Positions 17,381 to 26,827 of a stretch of 58,702 bases of DNA are shown here, piece after piece; the stretch's first letter is position 1, and every line of letters starts with the position of its first letter. Origin of the DNA: an uncultured Verrucomicrobiota bacterium. GTDB lineage: Bacteria; Verrucomicrobiota; Verrucomicrobiia; Opitutales; Intestinicryptomonadaceae. The notes beneath the pieces were generated by a model that saw nothing but the letters and a program-made list of their open reading frames with translations, searched no databases and was not told the origin of the DNA. The translations under genes were made by a program, and so were the position numbers. The DNA lies in the NCBI GenBank assembly GCA_949293415.1, contig CASFDK010000004.1:1-58702 (forward strand), written 5' to 3'.

Positions 17381-18373
17381 TTACGCCTTGAAAGCCGAGC
17401 CGAGTACGTTTTCGACCTTGTGCATATAGAGCTTTTTGAGCTCGTCGCGCGCGGGACCGAGATACTTGCGGGGGTCGAATTCGGCGGGCTTTTCCACGAA
17501 GACCTTGCGGATTGCCGCAGTCATCGCCAGACGCCCGTCGGAGTCGATGTTGATTTTGCAAACCGCCGACTTCGCGGCTTCGCGGAGCTGCTCTTCGGGG
17601 ATGCCGACAGCAGCTTCGAGCTTGCCGCCGTACTGGTTGATTTGGTCGACGTACTGTTGCGGTACCGACGACGAGCCGTGCAGAACAATCGGGAAGCCCG
17701 GGATGCGCTTTTCGATTTCCTTGAGGATGTCGAAGCGGAGCGGCGGGGGAACGAGTTTGCCGTTTTCGTCGCGCGTGCACTGTTCGGGCTTGAACTTGTA
17801 TGCGCCGTGCGATGTGCCGATGGAAATGGCCAGCGAGTCGACGCCCGTCTTGCTTACGAAGTCTTCGACTTCCTCGGGGCGTGTGTACGAGTGTGTTTCG
17901 TGCGAAACTTCGTCTTCGATACCCGCGAGAACGCCGAGTTCGCCTTCGACCGTTACGTCGTGCGCGTGGGCGAATTCCACAACCTTCTTCGTGAGGGCAA
18001 CGTTGTCTTCATACGAGTGTGCCGAGCCGTCGATCATAACCGACGAGAAACCGTATTCAACGCACGATTTGCAGAGTTCGAAAGTGTCGCCGTGGTCGAG
18101 GTGCAAAACAATCGGAATTGCGTGTCCGAGCTCCTTTGCGTATTCGCACGCGCCCTGTGCCATATAGCGCAGGAGAGTCTGGTTAGCGTATTTGCGCGCG
18201 CCGCTCGAAACCTGCAGGATGACGGGGGATTGTTTTTCGACGCAAGCCTGAACGATGGCCTGCATTTGTTCCATATTGTTGAAGTTAAACGCGGGAATCG
18301 CATAGTTGCCTGCGATTGCTTTTTTGAAAAGCTCGCGCGTGTTAACAAGACCCAATTCTTTGTACGATACCAT
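17381..18373 (-). CDS. fba: Class II fructose-bisphosphate aldolase
   Basis: 330 residues. It splits fructose-1,6-bisphosphate to glyceraldehyde-3-phosphate and dihydroxyacetone phosphate in glycolysis and works in reverse in gluconeogenesis. The zinc and substrate motifs are present: HLDHGD (91-96), EGELG (143-147), GTSHG (186-190, zinc His) and HGSSS (232-236). The whole length is family-like. It is transcribed alone with its own terminator and diverges from the glycosidase at 18593. Confidence 0.95.
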   Translation of the reverse strand: MVSYKELGLVNTRELFKKAIAGNYAIPAFNFNNMEQMQAIVQACVEKQSPVILQVSSGARKYANQTLLRYMAQGACEYAKELGHAIPIVLHLDHGDTFELCKSCVEYGFSSVMIDGSAHSYEDNVALTKKVVEFAHAHDVTVEGELGVLAGIEDEVSHETHSYTRPEEVEDFVSKTGVDSLAISIGTSHGAYKFKPEQCTRDENGKLVPPPLRFDILKEIEKRIPGFPIVLHGSSSVPQQYVDQINQYGGKLEAAVGIPEEQLREAAKSAVCKINIDSDGRLAMTAAIRKVFVEKPAEFDPRKYLGPARDELKKLYMHKVENVLGSAFKA

Positions 18374-18525
18374 AATAATACTCTTTCTTGTTAAAGAAGT
18401 TCCCCATACTGCAATTCGGCAAAATTATTGCAACAAAAAAAACGAACGCCCCCCAAAGCCCCGTTTCGGGCGTATACGCCGCCTTTCAAGTAGTTTCCCG
18501 AAAAACTTCTTTGCGCCTAAAATTG

Positions 18526-18554
18526 TTGACGAAACGGCGGTAGCGGCTTTTAAT
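18526..18554 (+). promoter_or_regulatory. Sigma-70-type promoter of the glycosidase at 18593
   Basis: TTGACG (18526-18531) and TTTAAT (18549-18554) are spaced by exactly 17 bases, 38 bases before the ATG. Confidence 0.65.
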
Positions 18555-18592
18555 GCGCCCTTTCGATAAACCAACATTCAACCGACATTCAT

Positions 18593-20752
18593 ATGGGAAA
18601 GCTGTTTTTTACCGCGTGCGCGTTTGTCGCGCCGCTGCTTGCGTCCGCCGCGTGGGACGTTTCGTTCGACGAAAAAACCTCGTCGCTGAAAGCCGAAAAC
18701 GAAGGCGTTTCGATAAACGGAACGCTGTCGTTCAAAACCGACGGGAAAGTCTGGAAAATCGTCAATTCGCGCGACGGCGTGAAAAACAGAATGGCGATTG
18801 TAGACACCCGCGGCGACGTACAGGGCTACGTTGTGTTCCCCGAAAACACCGACGAGCTTGAAATGCTTTTCTACCACCGCACGGCTCAGGCATACCGCGG
18901 CATAATGGCGTTCGACGGCGGCGTAAAGTTTGCGGCGGACTCATTTGCCTGCCGAACGAAACCCGCCGGTGGCGAGCGCGTGCTTGCGCTTAACTGCGGC
19001 GGCGCGGACTCGCTGCTGAACGATTCCCTCTTCTCGCCCTCCTCCGACACGCTGCTGCAGCTGTCGGCGGCAAGCCTGAACATATCGACGAAATCGGACG
19101 GAAATTTCGCGCTCAAAATGGCGGGCGACATCGGCGAAAGCTCGCAGGCAACCTTCAAGTTCGGGCTTGTAAAAAACTACTACAAGAACCGCTACGTTCC
19201 CTACTACAAACCGCTAAACCGCAAAAACTGCCCCAAGACTCCCACGGGCTGGATGTCGTGGAATACCTATTTCGACAAGGCGACCGCCGAAGACAATCTG
19301 GCGGAGGCGCGCGTCGGGCAAAAGTTCCTGCAGCCGTTCGGGTGCGAAATTTGGTCGATTGAATCTTGGCAGGGCAACTCCGACAAGCTGCCCGTATCGA
19401 AGTTCCACCACCTCGACTTGGAGGTGAACGAAAAGCAGTTCCCCGAGGGGATGGCGAAACTTGCAAAAGACATCCGCGCGCTCGGCTTCCGCCCGGGAAT
19501 TTGGATTTCGCCCTACGGAACGGGCAACACCGACTTTTACAACAAGCACAAGGACTGGTTTCTGCACGACTCCGACGGCAAGCCGATTTGGTCGTGGAAC
19601 GGGCTTTACACCGTCGATCCGACCGTGCCCGAAGCACTCGAACACATCGAAAAACTTTTCCGCAAAGCCTCGCGCGAATGGGGCTACGAGTTCTTCAAAA
19701 TCGACGGAATGTCGGGGCGCAACAAAGGCTATTGCGCGCACCTTTACGAACGCCCCGAAATCCGCGCGCGCTTCAAAAATCCCGACTGTCCGAATCCGTT
19801 CGAACTTACGGTAAAGGCGTTCCGCAGGGGCATCGGCGACGACCGCATTTTCCTCGCCTGTCAGGGACATACTTCGGGCCCCGAGGCAGCCTACGCCGAA
19901 ATGGCGCGTACGGGCGCGGACATCGTGCACCCCAACAAGCCCGTAATGTGGAAGAACGTTCTGTTGCAGGGACGCTGCACAATCAACCAGATTTTCACGC
20001 ACAACATCTCGATGATTGCCGACCCCGATACCGTGCTCGTACGCGACCTCCCGCTTGAAGAGGCGCGGACGACCGCCACAATCGTCGCCCTCCCCGGTCA
20101 GCTGACGTTCTTCGGCGACAGGCTCGCCAATCTCGACCCCGCGCGGATGAAGATGCTTCAGCAGACGCTGCCCGTTGCGGACGTCCGCCCGATGAACCTG
20201 TATCCATACTTCGACATGCTGCCCGTCTGGAATTTAGCGGTAAGGCATCCCGTTTTAGGCGAATATAACGTAATTGCGTTCTTCAACTGGAGCGACTCCG
20301 AAAAAATCGTAACCGCGACCGCCCAAGAGCTCGGCATTCCCGAAGGCGGCTACACCTGCTACGAATTTTGGACTGGCGAAGTCTACACGAATTTCAACCC
20401 GACCTACGAAATGCGCGTTCCCGCCCACGGCGTGCGCGTGCTCGCGGTTCGCAAGAGCGTAAACCGCCCGCGCATCGTCGGCACGGACAGACACGTTGCG
20501 CAGACGGGCTTCGAAATTCTCGGCGAAAAATGGGACGAAGCAACCAAGACGCTCACGGGCAAAGTCTCGCTCGTAAAGGATTTCCCGACGACGGTCGCCG
20601 TGCACGTTCCCACGCTCAGTTCCTATTGCACTTCGGTGAAGGCGGACGGAGCAAAAGTTTCGTACACTACCGACAACAATTCGGTTAAGCTCGCGCTTGT
20701 CAAATCGCCCGACAACAAGACCGACACTGCGACTTTCGAGCTGAAATTTTAA
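18593..20752 (+). CDS. Secreted glycosidase of clan GH-D (alpha-galactosidase-like, GH36/GH27 type)
   Basis: 719 residues with a signal peptide (MGKLFFTACAFVAPLLASAA). A beta-rich N-terminal domain (about 21-200) is followed by a (beta/alpha)8 barrel. PTGWMSWNTY (217-226) is the start of the barrel and is like the GW.SWN motif of GH27/GH36. EFFKIDG (366-372) carries the likely catalytic nucleophile Asp371, and ARTGADIVHP (438-447) may carry the acid/base Asp. A C-terminal beta domain begins near 570. It would release terminal alpha-linked galactose or a related sugar outside the cytoplasm, which fits the galactose genes at 8486-14213. Substrate is inferred, not proven. Confidence 0.75.
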   Translation: MGKLFFTACAFVAPLLASAAWDVSFDEKTSSLKAENEGVSINGTLSFKTDGKVWKIVNSRDGVKNRMAIVDTRGDVQGYVVFPENTDELEMLFYHRTAQAYRGIMAFDGGVKFAADSFACRTKPAGGERVLALNCGGADSLLNDSLFSPSSDTLLQLSAASLNISTKSDGNFALKMAGDIGESSQATFKFGLVKNYYKNRYVPYYKPLNRKNCPKTPTGWMSWNTYFDKATAEDNLAEARVGQKFLQPFGCEIWSIESWQGNSDKLPVSKFHHLDLEVNEKQFPEGMAKLAKDIRALGFRPGIWISPYGTGNTDFYNKHKDWFLHDSDGKPIWSWNGLYTVDPTVPEALEHIEKLFRKASREWGYEFFKIDGMSGRNKGYCAHLYERPEIRARFKNPDCPNPFELTVKAFRRGIGDDRIFLACQGHTSGPEAAYAEMARTGADIVHPNKPVMWKNVLLQGRCTINQIFTHNISMIADPDTVLVRDLPLEEARTTATIVALPGQLTFFGDRLANLDPARMKMLQQTLPVADVRPMNLYPYFDMLPVWNLAVRHPVLGEYNVIAFFNWSDSEKIVTATAQELGIPEGGYTCYEFWTGEVYTNFNPTYEMRVPAHGVRVLAVRKSVNRPRIVGTDRHVAQTGFEILGEKWDEATKTLTGKVSLVKDFPTTVAVHVPTLSSYCTSVKADGAKVSYTTDNNSVKLALVKSPDNKTDTATFELKF

Positions 20753-20778
20753 TCCGTAGCGCAAATACATCGCAACGA

Positions 20779-20807
20779 GACCGCGGGGAAAGACCGCGGT
20801 TTTTTTG
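20779..20807 (+). terminator. Terminator of the glycosidase gene
   Basis: Stem ACCGCGG / CCGCGGT (20780-20786 and 20794-20800) followed by seven Ts. Confidence 0.85.
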
Positions 20808-20903
20808 TCGTGGAACATAACGGCACAAAAGTTGAAAAAAATGTCCCACTTGTCGACTGCCGCAAAACGGATTTTATTTGACAAACATACAACTTATGTA
20901 TTG

Positions 20904-20916
20904 GCACAAATTGTGC
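20904..20916. promoter_or_regulatory. Perfect 13-base palindrome before clpB, possible operator
   Basis: GCACAAATTGTGC at 20904-20916 lies 4 bases before the ribosome-binding sequence AAGGAGG (20921-20927) of clpB. It could be an operator that blocks initiation or a small RNA hairpin that controls translation. It is not the CIRCE element. Confidence 0.5.
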
Positions 20917-20931
20917 TATCAAGGAGGCAAT

Positions 20932-23517
20932 ATGAGCAACATCGATCCGGAAAAATTTACCGAAAAGAGTATTGAAGCCCTCAACGGTGCGCGGGAAATT
21001 GCGAAGGAGCGCAATAATACCGAGATCCTTCAAATCCACCTCTTGGCAAGTTTGATTGCGCAGGAAGGCGGCATCGTCGGCTCGATTCTCAACAAGTTGG
21101 GAGCGGACAAACGTTCGGCTCTCGAGCTTGGAATACGCCGCGTGCTCGACAATCTTCCGAAAGTCAGCGGCGGCAATACCGATCCTTATTTAAGCACGGG
21201 GCTGTCGGCTACGCTCGACCGCGCCGCATCCACAACAAAACAGATGGGAGACGACTTCACCTCCACGGAGCATCTGCTCTTGGCGATAGTCGAACAACCC
21301 GAACCGCCCGAAATTGCAAACCTCTTCAGAAGTCTGCAAATCACGCGCGCGGGCGTTGAAGAAGTGGTATCGCAAATGCGCGGTTCGGCGCATGTCAACA
21401 CGAAGACGCCCGAAGCCACTTACGAAGTGCTCGAAAAGTACGGCGCGGACCTCGTAAAGCTCGCCCGCGAAGGCAAGCTCGACCCCGTCATCGGCAGGGA
21501 CGACGAAATCAGCCGCGTCATCAGAATACTTTCCAGAAAGACGAAGAACAACCCCGTTCTCATCGGCGAACCCGGTGTAGGTAAAACGGCAATCGCGGAG
21601 GGGCTCGCGCAGCGCATAGTCCGCCGCGACGTTCCCGAAGGCTTGAAAGACAAAGTGGTATTCGCCCTCGATATGGGTTCGCTGATTGCGGGCGCAAAGT
21701 ACAGGGGCGAGTTTGAGGAAAGGCTCAAAGCCGTTCTCAATAAAGTCAAGGAATCCGAAGGCAAAATCATTTTGTTTATCGACGAATTGCACACGATTGT
21801 CGGCGCGGGCAAAAGCGAGGGTTCTATGGACGCCTCGAATATGCTCAAGCCCATGCTCGCCCGCGGCGAACTGCGCTGCGTAGGTGCAACGACGCTCGAC
21901 GAGTACCGCCAGTACATAGAAAAAGACCCCGCGCTTGAACGCAGATTCCAGAGCGTTTATGTGGCAGAACCCGATGTTGAAACGAGCATCGCAATTCTAC
22001 GCGGGCTTAAGGAGCGTTTCGAAACCTTCCACGGCGTGCACATCCAAGACCGCGCGCTTGTAGAGGCGGCAAACCTCAGCAACCGCTACATCACGGGCAG
22101 ACAGCTCCCCGACAAGGCAATAGACCTCGTAGACGAAGCGTGCGCGAGAATCAAGACCCAGCTCGATTCGATGCCCGCAGACCTCGACCTGCTCCTGAGA
22201 AAAATCCGCCGTTTGGAAATAGAGGAAACCGCGCTCGTCAAGGAAAACCACGACGAAAAGCGGCTCGCCGAAGTCCGCAGGGAACTCGCCGAAATGCGCG
22301 AGAAATCGAACGCGATGAAAGCCCAGTGGCAGGAGGAAAAGGAGGCCACAAACAAGGCGGTCAAACTGCGCGAGCAAATCGAGGCGGCTAAGATGAAGAT
22401 GGAACGCGCCGAACGCGAGTACAACCTCACGCAGGCTGCGGAAATCAAATACGGCGAACTTCCGAAACTCGAGGAAGCCCTAAAAAAGGCGATGGGCGAG
22501 GAGATGAGCGAGTCGGCCCTCGTAAAGGAAAGCGTAAGCGCCGACGAAATCGCGGCGATTGTCGCCGACTGGACGGGTATTCCCGTAAAAAAGCTTCTCG
22601 AAACCGAACGCGAAAAACTGCTCAAGCTGCCAGAAATCCTCCACAAGAGGGTCATCGGTCAGGCGGAGGCGGTCGACAGCGTTTCGAACGCAATCCTGCG
22701 TTCGCGGGCGGGCATACAGGATCCGAAGCGTCCGACGGGCTCGTTCCTGTTCCTCGGTCCGACGGGTGTGGGTAAAACCGAACTCGCAAAGACCCTCTCC
22801 GAAGCCCTCTTCAACAGCGAAGACAATATGGTGCGAATCGATATGTCCGAGTATATGGAAAAGCACTCCGTTGCGCGGCTTATCGGCGCGCCCCCCGGAT
22901 ATGTCGGCTACGAACAGGGCGGTCAGCTCACCGAAGCGGTTCGCCGCAGGCCCTACAGCGTGGTGCTCTTCGACGAAGTTGAAAAGGCGCATCCGGAAGT
23001 TCTCAACACCCTCCTCCAAGTTATGGACGACGGCGTATTGACGGACTCGCAGGGACGCAAGGTGGACTTCAAGAACACGGTTATCATTATGACCTCCAAC
23101 ATCGGTGCAAGGTTCATCACCGACGGCGCGCTCGACGACAAGGGCAACCTGTCGCCGTCCGCACGCGAAGCCGTGATGACCGAAGTGCGCTCGCACTTCA
23201 AACCCGAGTTCCTCAACAGAATCGACGACATCGTAATTTTCAAGGCATTGCAGCTCGAAGAAATCGTCAAGATTGTAAAGCTGCAAATCGACAACCTCAA
23301 CAGAAGGCTCGAGCCGCAGAACATCAAGGTGGAGCTGACCAAGAAGGCATACGAATATCTCGCCGACAAAGCGTACGACCCGCTCTACGGCGCGCGTCCG
23401 CTCAAGAGGGTTATCAACAACAAAATCGAAAACCCGCTTGCGAAGGCGATTATCTCGGGGCAAATCAGGGAAGGCGGAACTATGAAGTTCACCGACACTA
23501 TGCTGCAGGAGGCATAG
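20932..23517 (+). CDS. clpB: ATP-dependent disaggregase ClpB
   Basis: 861 residues from the ATG at 20932, set by AAGGAGG 4 bases upstream. It dissolves protein aggregates together with DnaK. It has an N-terminal Clp domain (1-145), a first AAA+ module with Walker A GEPGVGKT at 212-219, the M-domain coiled coil at about 405-530 (Glu/Lys/Arg-rich heptads), a second AAA+ module with GPTGVGKT near 609-616, and a C-terminal D2-small domain. The middle coiled coil and the lack of a ClpP-loop motif distinguish it from ClpA/ClpC. Length is standard. A palindrome precedes the gene and a terminator follows. Confidence 0.96.
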   Translation: MSNIDPEKFTEKSIEALNGAREIAKERNNTEILQIHLLASLIAQEGGIVGSILNKLGADKRSALELGIRRVLDNLPKVSGGNTDPYLSTGLSATLDRAASTTKQMGDDFTSTEHLLLAIVEQPEPPEIANLFRSLQITRAGVEEVVSQMRGSAHVNTKTPEATYEVLEKYGADLVKLAREGKLDPVIGRDDEISRVIRILSRKTKNNPVLIGEPGVGKTAIAEGLAQRIVRRDVPEGLKDKVVFALDMGSLIAGAKYRGEFEERLKAVLNKVKESEGKIILFIDELHTIVGAGKSEGSMDASNMLKPMLARGELRCVGATTLDEYRQYIEKDPALERRFQSVYVAEPDVETSIAILRGLKERFETFHGVHIQDRALVEAANLSNRYITGRQLPDKAIDLVDEACARIKTQLDSMPADLDLLLRKIRRLEIEETALVKENHDEKRLAEVRRELAEMREKSNAMKAQWQEEKEATNKAVKLREQIEAAKMKMERAEREYNLTQAAEIKYGELPKLEEALKKAMGEEMSESALVKESVSADEIAAIVADWTGIPVKKLLETEREKLLKLPEILHKRVIGQAEAVDSVSNAILRSRAGIQDPKRPTGSFLFLGPTGVGKTELAKTLSEALFNSEDNMVRIDMSEYMEKHSVARLIGAPPGYVGYEQGGQLTEAVRRRPYSVVLFDEVEKAHPEVLNTLLQVMDDGVLTDSQGRKVDFKNTVIIMTSNIGARFITDGALDDKGNLSPSAREAVMTEVRSHFKPEFLNRIDDIVIFKALQLEEIVKIVKLQIDNLNRRLEPQNIKVELTKKAYEYLADKAYDPLYGARPLKRVINNKIENPLAKAIISGQIREGGTMKFTDTMLQEA

Positions 23518-23546
23518 TCGGAAGCTTCGAGAAAAACATATTTCAG

Positions 23547-23575
23547 GGCGCGGAATTTTACACCGCGCCTTTTTT
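23547..23575 (+). terminator. Terminator of clpB
   Basis: Stem GGCGCGG / CCGCGCC (23547-23553 and 23563-23569) followed by six Ts. Confidence 0.85.
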
Positions 23576-23611
23576 GTTGACGGAAAAAATCGGCGGCGGA
23601 AAATCTGAATT

Positions 23612-24964
23612 ATGAGGTGCATTGCAACAATACTTACATCGTTTCTTTTTTCCGCGCTCTCGTTTGCGGAGGCGGGCAGCTGGACGGCCACGGGAAAGGT
23701 TGTCGCCATGCCCGACAAATCATTGAGAATTTCCGAGGGAGCGGCAATCGCACTCAAGCCCGAAAACAACTCGGGCGGATTCGAAAATTTCGAGCTTTCC
23801 TGCGAAGTGCGCACCGCCGAAAATGCAACGGGCTTTATCGCGTTCCACACCGACTCAGACCTTTCGAAAGGCTATAAAGTTGCAATCGACAATTCGCGCA
23901 AGTCGAAAACTTGGTGGCGCAAGACGGGCAGCCTGCTGGGCGTGCGCAACATCGTAAAGCGAATATCAGAAGACGGCAAATGGACGCGCATCGATATCAA
24001 AGTTTCGGGAAATCTCGTAGAAGTTTCGGTAAACGGACACAAGCTTGTCGAATACGCACAGCCCGAAAAGCCGTTCCGTCTGCCGCAAAATAAAAACTCG
24101 GTTTTGGGAAGCGGGGCAGTCGCCATCAAATGCGCCGCGGGGCAGTATATCGACGCGCGCAATTTCAAAATCAGGAAGACGAAGAAATCGGGTACGATAA
24201 TCGCCGCCGACCCCGAGGACGGAAACGGAGCAATCGCATTCCATCAGGCGGACTTCCCCGTGCTCGACTACCACGTGCACCTCAAGGGCGACCTCGACGC
24301 CGAAAAGGCGAAAGCGCAGTCGCGCAGATACGGCATAAACTACGCGATAGCCGTCAACTGCGGAAAGGATTTTCCGATAAACAAAGACCCGCTCGCGCTT
24401 GAATTTCTCGAGAAGAACAAGCCCGAGCCGTACGTTGTCGCAATGCAGGCGGAGGGGCGCGAATGGATGAAGCTAATAAGCAAACCCGTTCGCGACAAAT
24501 TCGCATACGTCTTTACCGACGCTATGACTTTCGAGGATAGACAGGGCAACCGCGTACATCTATGGAAGCCCGAAGAGGTGCGCATTTCCGACAGGCAGGA
24601 TTATATGGATATGATTGCGGAAAAAATCTGCGGCGTTGTCGGCGAGCCCGCGAATATCTATGCCAACGCAACCTATCTGCCCGCCGCGCTTCAGCCGCAC
24701 TACGCCGAACTGTGGACTGACGCGCGGAGGCAAAAGGTTCTCGACGCGCTCGTAAAGGGCGGAATGGCACTGGAGATAAGCGCGCGCTACAAAATCCCCG
24801 ACGCAAAATTCATAAAGGCTGCAAAAAAGCGCGGGGTAAAATTCACGTTCGGCAGCAACAATAGCGACTCGAACTTCGGCAAGCTTGAATACTGCCTGCA
24901 GATGGCGCGAGAATGCGGACTGACGGCGGAGGATATGCTGCCGCCGACAATCGAGAAACGGTAG
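23612..24964 (+). CDS. Secreted DUF1080-like domain fused to a PHP-type metal hydrolase domain
   Basis: 450 residues with a signal peptide (about 1-20). Residues 25-190 form a beta-sandwich resembling the DUF1080 / 3-keto-disaccharide hydrolase fold (NSGGFENFELSCEVRT and YKVAIDNSR are typical). Residues 205-445 look like a PHP domain: DYHVH (219-223) matches the first metal motif, and GMALEISARYKIPDAKFIKA (384-403) matches the ALEIN-like motif. The final motif, normally GSDAH, reads GSNNSD (414-419), so one or more metal ligands are changed. PHP domains hydrolyse phosphoesters or sugars. Function here is unknown; the fusion suggests a carbohydrate or exported phosphosugar substrate. Confidence 0.65.
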   Translation: MRCIATILTSFLFSALSFAEAGSWTATGKVVAMPDKSLRISEGAAIALKPENNSGGFENFELSCEVRTAENATGFIAFHTDSDLSKGYKVAIDNSRKSKTWWRKTGSLLGVRNIVKRISEDGKWTRIDIKVSGNLVEVSVNGHKLVEYAQPEKPFRLPQNKNSVLGSGAVAIKCAAGQYIDARNFKIRKTKKSGTIIAADPEDGNGAIAFHQADFPVLDYHVHLKGDLDAEKAKAQSRRYGINYAIAVNCGKDFPINKDPLALEFLEKNKPEPYVVAMQAEGREWMKLISKPVRDKFAYVFTDAMTFEDRQGNRVHLWKPEEVRISDRQDYMDMIAEKICGVVGEPANIYANATYLPAALQPHYAELWTDARRQKVLDALVKGGMALEISARYKIPDAKFIKAAKKRGVKFTFGSNNSDSNFGKLEYCLQMARECGLTAEDMLPPTIEKR

Positions 24965-25046
24965 ATTTCCTTTCGTGTAGGATGATAACCGACGGCAGGC
25001 TGCGGTCTGCACGGCTACGGAATTTCGTTCCTATTTGCGATGTCTC

Positions 25047-25070
25047 GGCGCGGTTATAACCGCGCCTTTT
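25047..25070 (+). terminator. Terminator after the DUF1080-PHP gene
   Basis: A perfect 20-base palindrome, GGCGCGGTTATAACCGCGCC at 25047-25066, is followed by TTTTGTTT. It may also form a hairpin on the opposite strand. Confidence 0.75.
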
Positions 25071-25083
25071 GTTTACAGGCTTG

Positions 25084-25380
25084 CATTGAGCGGCGGATTC
25101 CCCGCTGCTCAATCGCTTCGGATTTCCGAATTTAGTTTTTTGTTTTCCGAAACCGAATTTAGAAACACAAAAAAATTACGCAGTAATTTTTTAAGTAGAA
25201 GACTAACCGACGAAGCAAAGCTAAAGCTTTACGAAGTGGCTAAACGGAAGCAAGGCGAACGCCGAGCTTCCCTGCCCGCCCGAAAAAAAAGAGCGAAGCG
25301 AGTTTTGCGTGTAGAATCAAAAATCGGCAATCCGCAAACAAGTTTAAAAAACTCCGCACGCAGCGAAGCTACGCTGCTTA
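25084..25380. repeat. Repeat-rich intergenic stretch with several hairpins
   Basis: No gene is supported from 24965 to 25489. The stretch has an 11-base hairpin at 25084-25110 (TTGAGC...GCTCAA), a hairpin AAAATTAC/GTAATTTT near 25170, a hairpin GGAAGC..GGCG/CGCC..GCTTCC near 25250, a hairpin GCAGCG/CGCTGC at about 25360-25377, and the 22-base module TCCGCAAACAAGTTTAAAAA at 25331-25350, which recurs at 52158. CGCTGCTTAGGC at 25372-25383 recurs at 8141-8152. Confidence 0.6.
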
Positions 25381-25498
25381 GGCGCGTCAAATTGGTCGAA
25401 GAAAGGCGGCTTTGCGCAGAGAGGCAATGGGAGTGTACTTAAGTACTCGACCGAAGCCGAACAAGCGAAACGCCTTTATTCGGCTAATTTCACGCGCC
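25381..25498. repeat. Long hairpin element, copy 2, overlapping the rlmN stop
   Basis: A 118-base imperfect inverted repeat. The outer 28 bases (25381-25408 against 25471-25498) pair at 24 positions plus 2 G-U. The tip is GTACTTAAGTAC at 25435-25446, and GAAACGCC lies at 25467-25474. The right end contains the TGA stop of rlmN (25490-25492), and the left end GGCGCGTCAAATTG mirrors that gene end. TTA precedes the element, as in the other copies. Confidence 0.75.
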
Positions 25499-26578
25499 CC
25501 GAGGAAACTCTCGGCTATCCCCACGCCTAAGCACCAACTGACCGCAGGCGGCGTCTATCTCGCCGCCCTTCTCGCGCCGCAACGTGCACGAAACGCGCTC
25601 GGATTTCAGAAAGTCCGCAAACGCCGAACGGCGTTGCCCCGACGGTCTCTCCCAGTCGAGCGCGTCCACCCTGTTGTACGGAATCAGATTCACGTGCGCG
25701 TGAAGCCGCCTTGCAATCTTCGCCAACGCCATCGCGTCGCTTTGGGAGTCGTTGACATTTTTTATCAAAATGTATTCGAGCGTAATCATACGCCCGTTCG
25801 CCGCCGCGAACTTCTCGGCGGCGGGTATGAGCCGCTCGAGCGGAAAGCGTTTGTTTATCGGCATAATGCGCGAGCGCGTTTCGTCCGTCGCCCCGTGGAG
25901 GCTTATCGCAAGCCTGTACGGAAAGTCGGACGCTGCAAGTTTTTCGAGAACGTCGGCTATTCCGCAGGTCGATACCGTTATGCGGCGCGCGCCGAACGCG
26001 AACTTGTCGGGCGAGTTTAAAACTTCGAGCGCGGCAAGCAGATTGTCCACGTTCATCAGCGGTTCGCCCATCCCCATCACGACGATGTTTTCGAATTCGA
26101 ACGTGCGCGTCTTTCTGCCGTTTCGGATTTCATCGCGCACGAACGGCAGAAGTTCTGCGACCATCTCGCCGGCCGTCAGGTTGCGGAAGAATCCGTTAAG
26201 CCCCGACGCGCAGAACTTGCACCCGCACGCACAGCCCACTTGCGTGCTCATACAGAGCGTTTTTCTGGTGTCGCCGTCGTCGGTAGGAGCTTCGAGCAGA
26301 ACGCACTCGACGAATTTTCCGTCGGAGAGTTCGAAGAGGTATTTTTTCGTTTCGTCCGCCGAACTTCTGTCGCCCACGAGTTTGCCCGCTGCGAACTCGA
26401 AATTTTCGGCAAGCCATTCCTTTAGGTTTTTCGGAATCGAGGGGAAGCCGGCGGGCGAAAAAACTTTGTGTTTGTATACCGCGTCGAAAACCTGCGCGGC
26501 GCGGAATTTGGGAAAGCCCGCGTCCGCCAGAATACCCGCGAGCGCGTCTTTGGAAAGGCTGTAGAAGTCGGTCTTCAC
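25490..26578 (-). CDS. rlmN: 23S rRNA / tRNA adenine-2 methyltransferase RlmN (radical SAM)
   Basis: 362 residues. It methylates A2503 of 23S rRNA and A37 of some tRNAs, using a radical SAM mechanism with a methyl-Cys intermediate. The cluster motif CACGCKFC (Cys-x3-Cys-x2-Cys, near 118-125) follows MSTQVGCACG, and GMGEPLMN is the SAM-binding GGEP-like motif. The second catalytic Cys lies in the C-terminal region (AACGQL). The C-terminus is extended by a few residues and ends inside a hairpin repeat. It is the last gene of the run cutA, CNNM protein, two small genes, rlmN, with a gap of only 12 bases from the lipoprotein. Confidence 0.93.
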   Translation of the reverse strand: MKTDFYSLSKDALAGILADAGFPKFRAAQVFDAVYKHKVFSPAGFPSIPKNLKEWLAENFEFAAGKLVGDRSSADETKKYLFELSDGKFVECVLLEAPTDDGDTRKTLCMSTQVGCACGCKFCASGLNGFFRNLTAGEMVAELLPFVRDEIRNGRKTRTFEFENIVVMGMGEPLMNVDNLLAALEVLNSPDKFAFGARRITVSTCGIADVLEKLAASDFPYRLAISLHGATDETRSRIMPINKRFPLERLIPAAEKFAAANGRMITLEYILIKNVNDSQSDAMALAKIARRLHAHVNLIPYNRVDALDWERPSGQRRSAFADFLKSERVSCTLRREKGGEIDAACGQLVLRRGDSREFPRGA

Positions 26579-26590
26579 GCGGATGCGGAA

Positions 26591-26812
26591 CTAGAAACGT
26601 TCGTCGGAACGCGGCCGCCAAGTGTCGCGGTCGGCGGCGCGATTGCGTTCGCTGACGCGCTTCATATAGGAGTCGGCGTCGGTCGTCTCGCCCGTCATTA
26701 CCGAGCCTATCGGCGTACGCTTGGCGTCGTCCTCGACGTTGTCGATTGCCGCGCACCCCGAAACGGCGAAGGCAATTGCGGAAACCGACAATAGTATTGC
26801 GATGTTTTTCAT
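26591..26812 (-). CDS. Small lipoprotein
   Basis: 73 residues. MKNIAILLSVSAIAFAVSGC gives a signal with a VSGC lipobox (Cys20), so it should be lipid-anchored. The ~50-residue mature peptide is charged and Arg/Asp/Glu-rich, with TWRPRSDERF at the end and no known domain. It is separated from the neighbouring genes by 12-15 bases in an operon on the minus strand. Confidence 0.7.
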   Translation of the reverse strand: MKNIAILLSVSAIAFAVSGCAAIDNVEDDAKRTPIGSVMTGETTDADSYMKRVSERNRAADRDTWRPRSDERF

Positions 26813-26827
26813 TCTGACTGCGTCTTT

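Noticed and set aside
16826..18394. 522-codon plus-strand frame covering rnpB and fba
   Set aside because: It overlaps the well-defined RNase P RNA and aldolase; composition is anomalous.
20901..20917. Sigma-54 type promoter TTGGCAC...GTGCT before clpB
   Set aside because: GG and GC spacing fits, but the transcription start would fall inside the ribosome-binding site. A palindromic operator explains the sequence better.
25047..25066. Palindromic operator GGCGCGGTTATAACCGCGCC
   Set aside because: It is followed by a T-tract and lies after a gene end, so terminator is the simpler reading.
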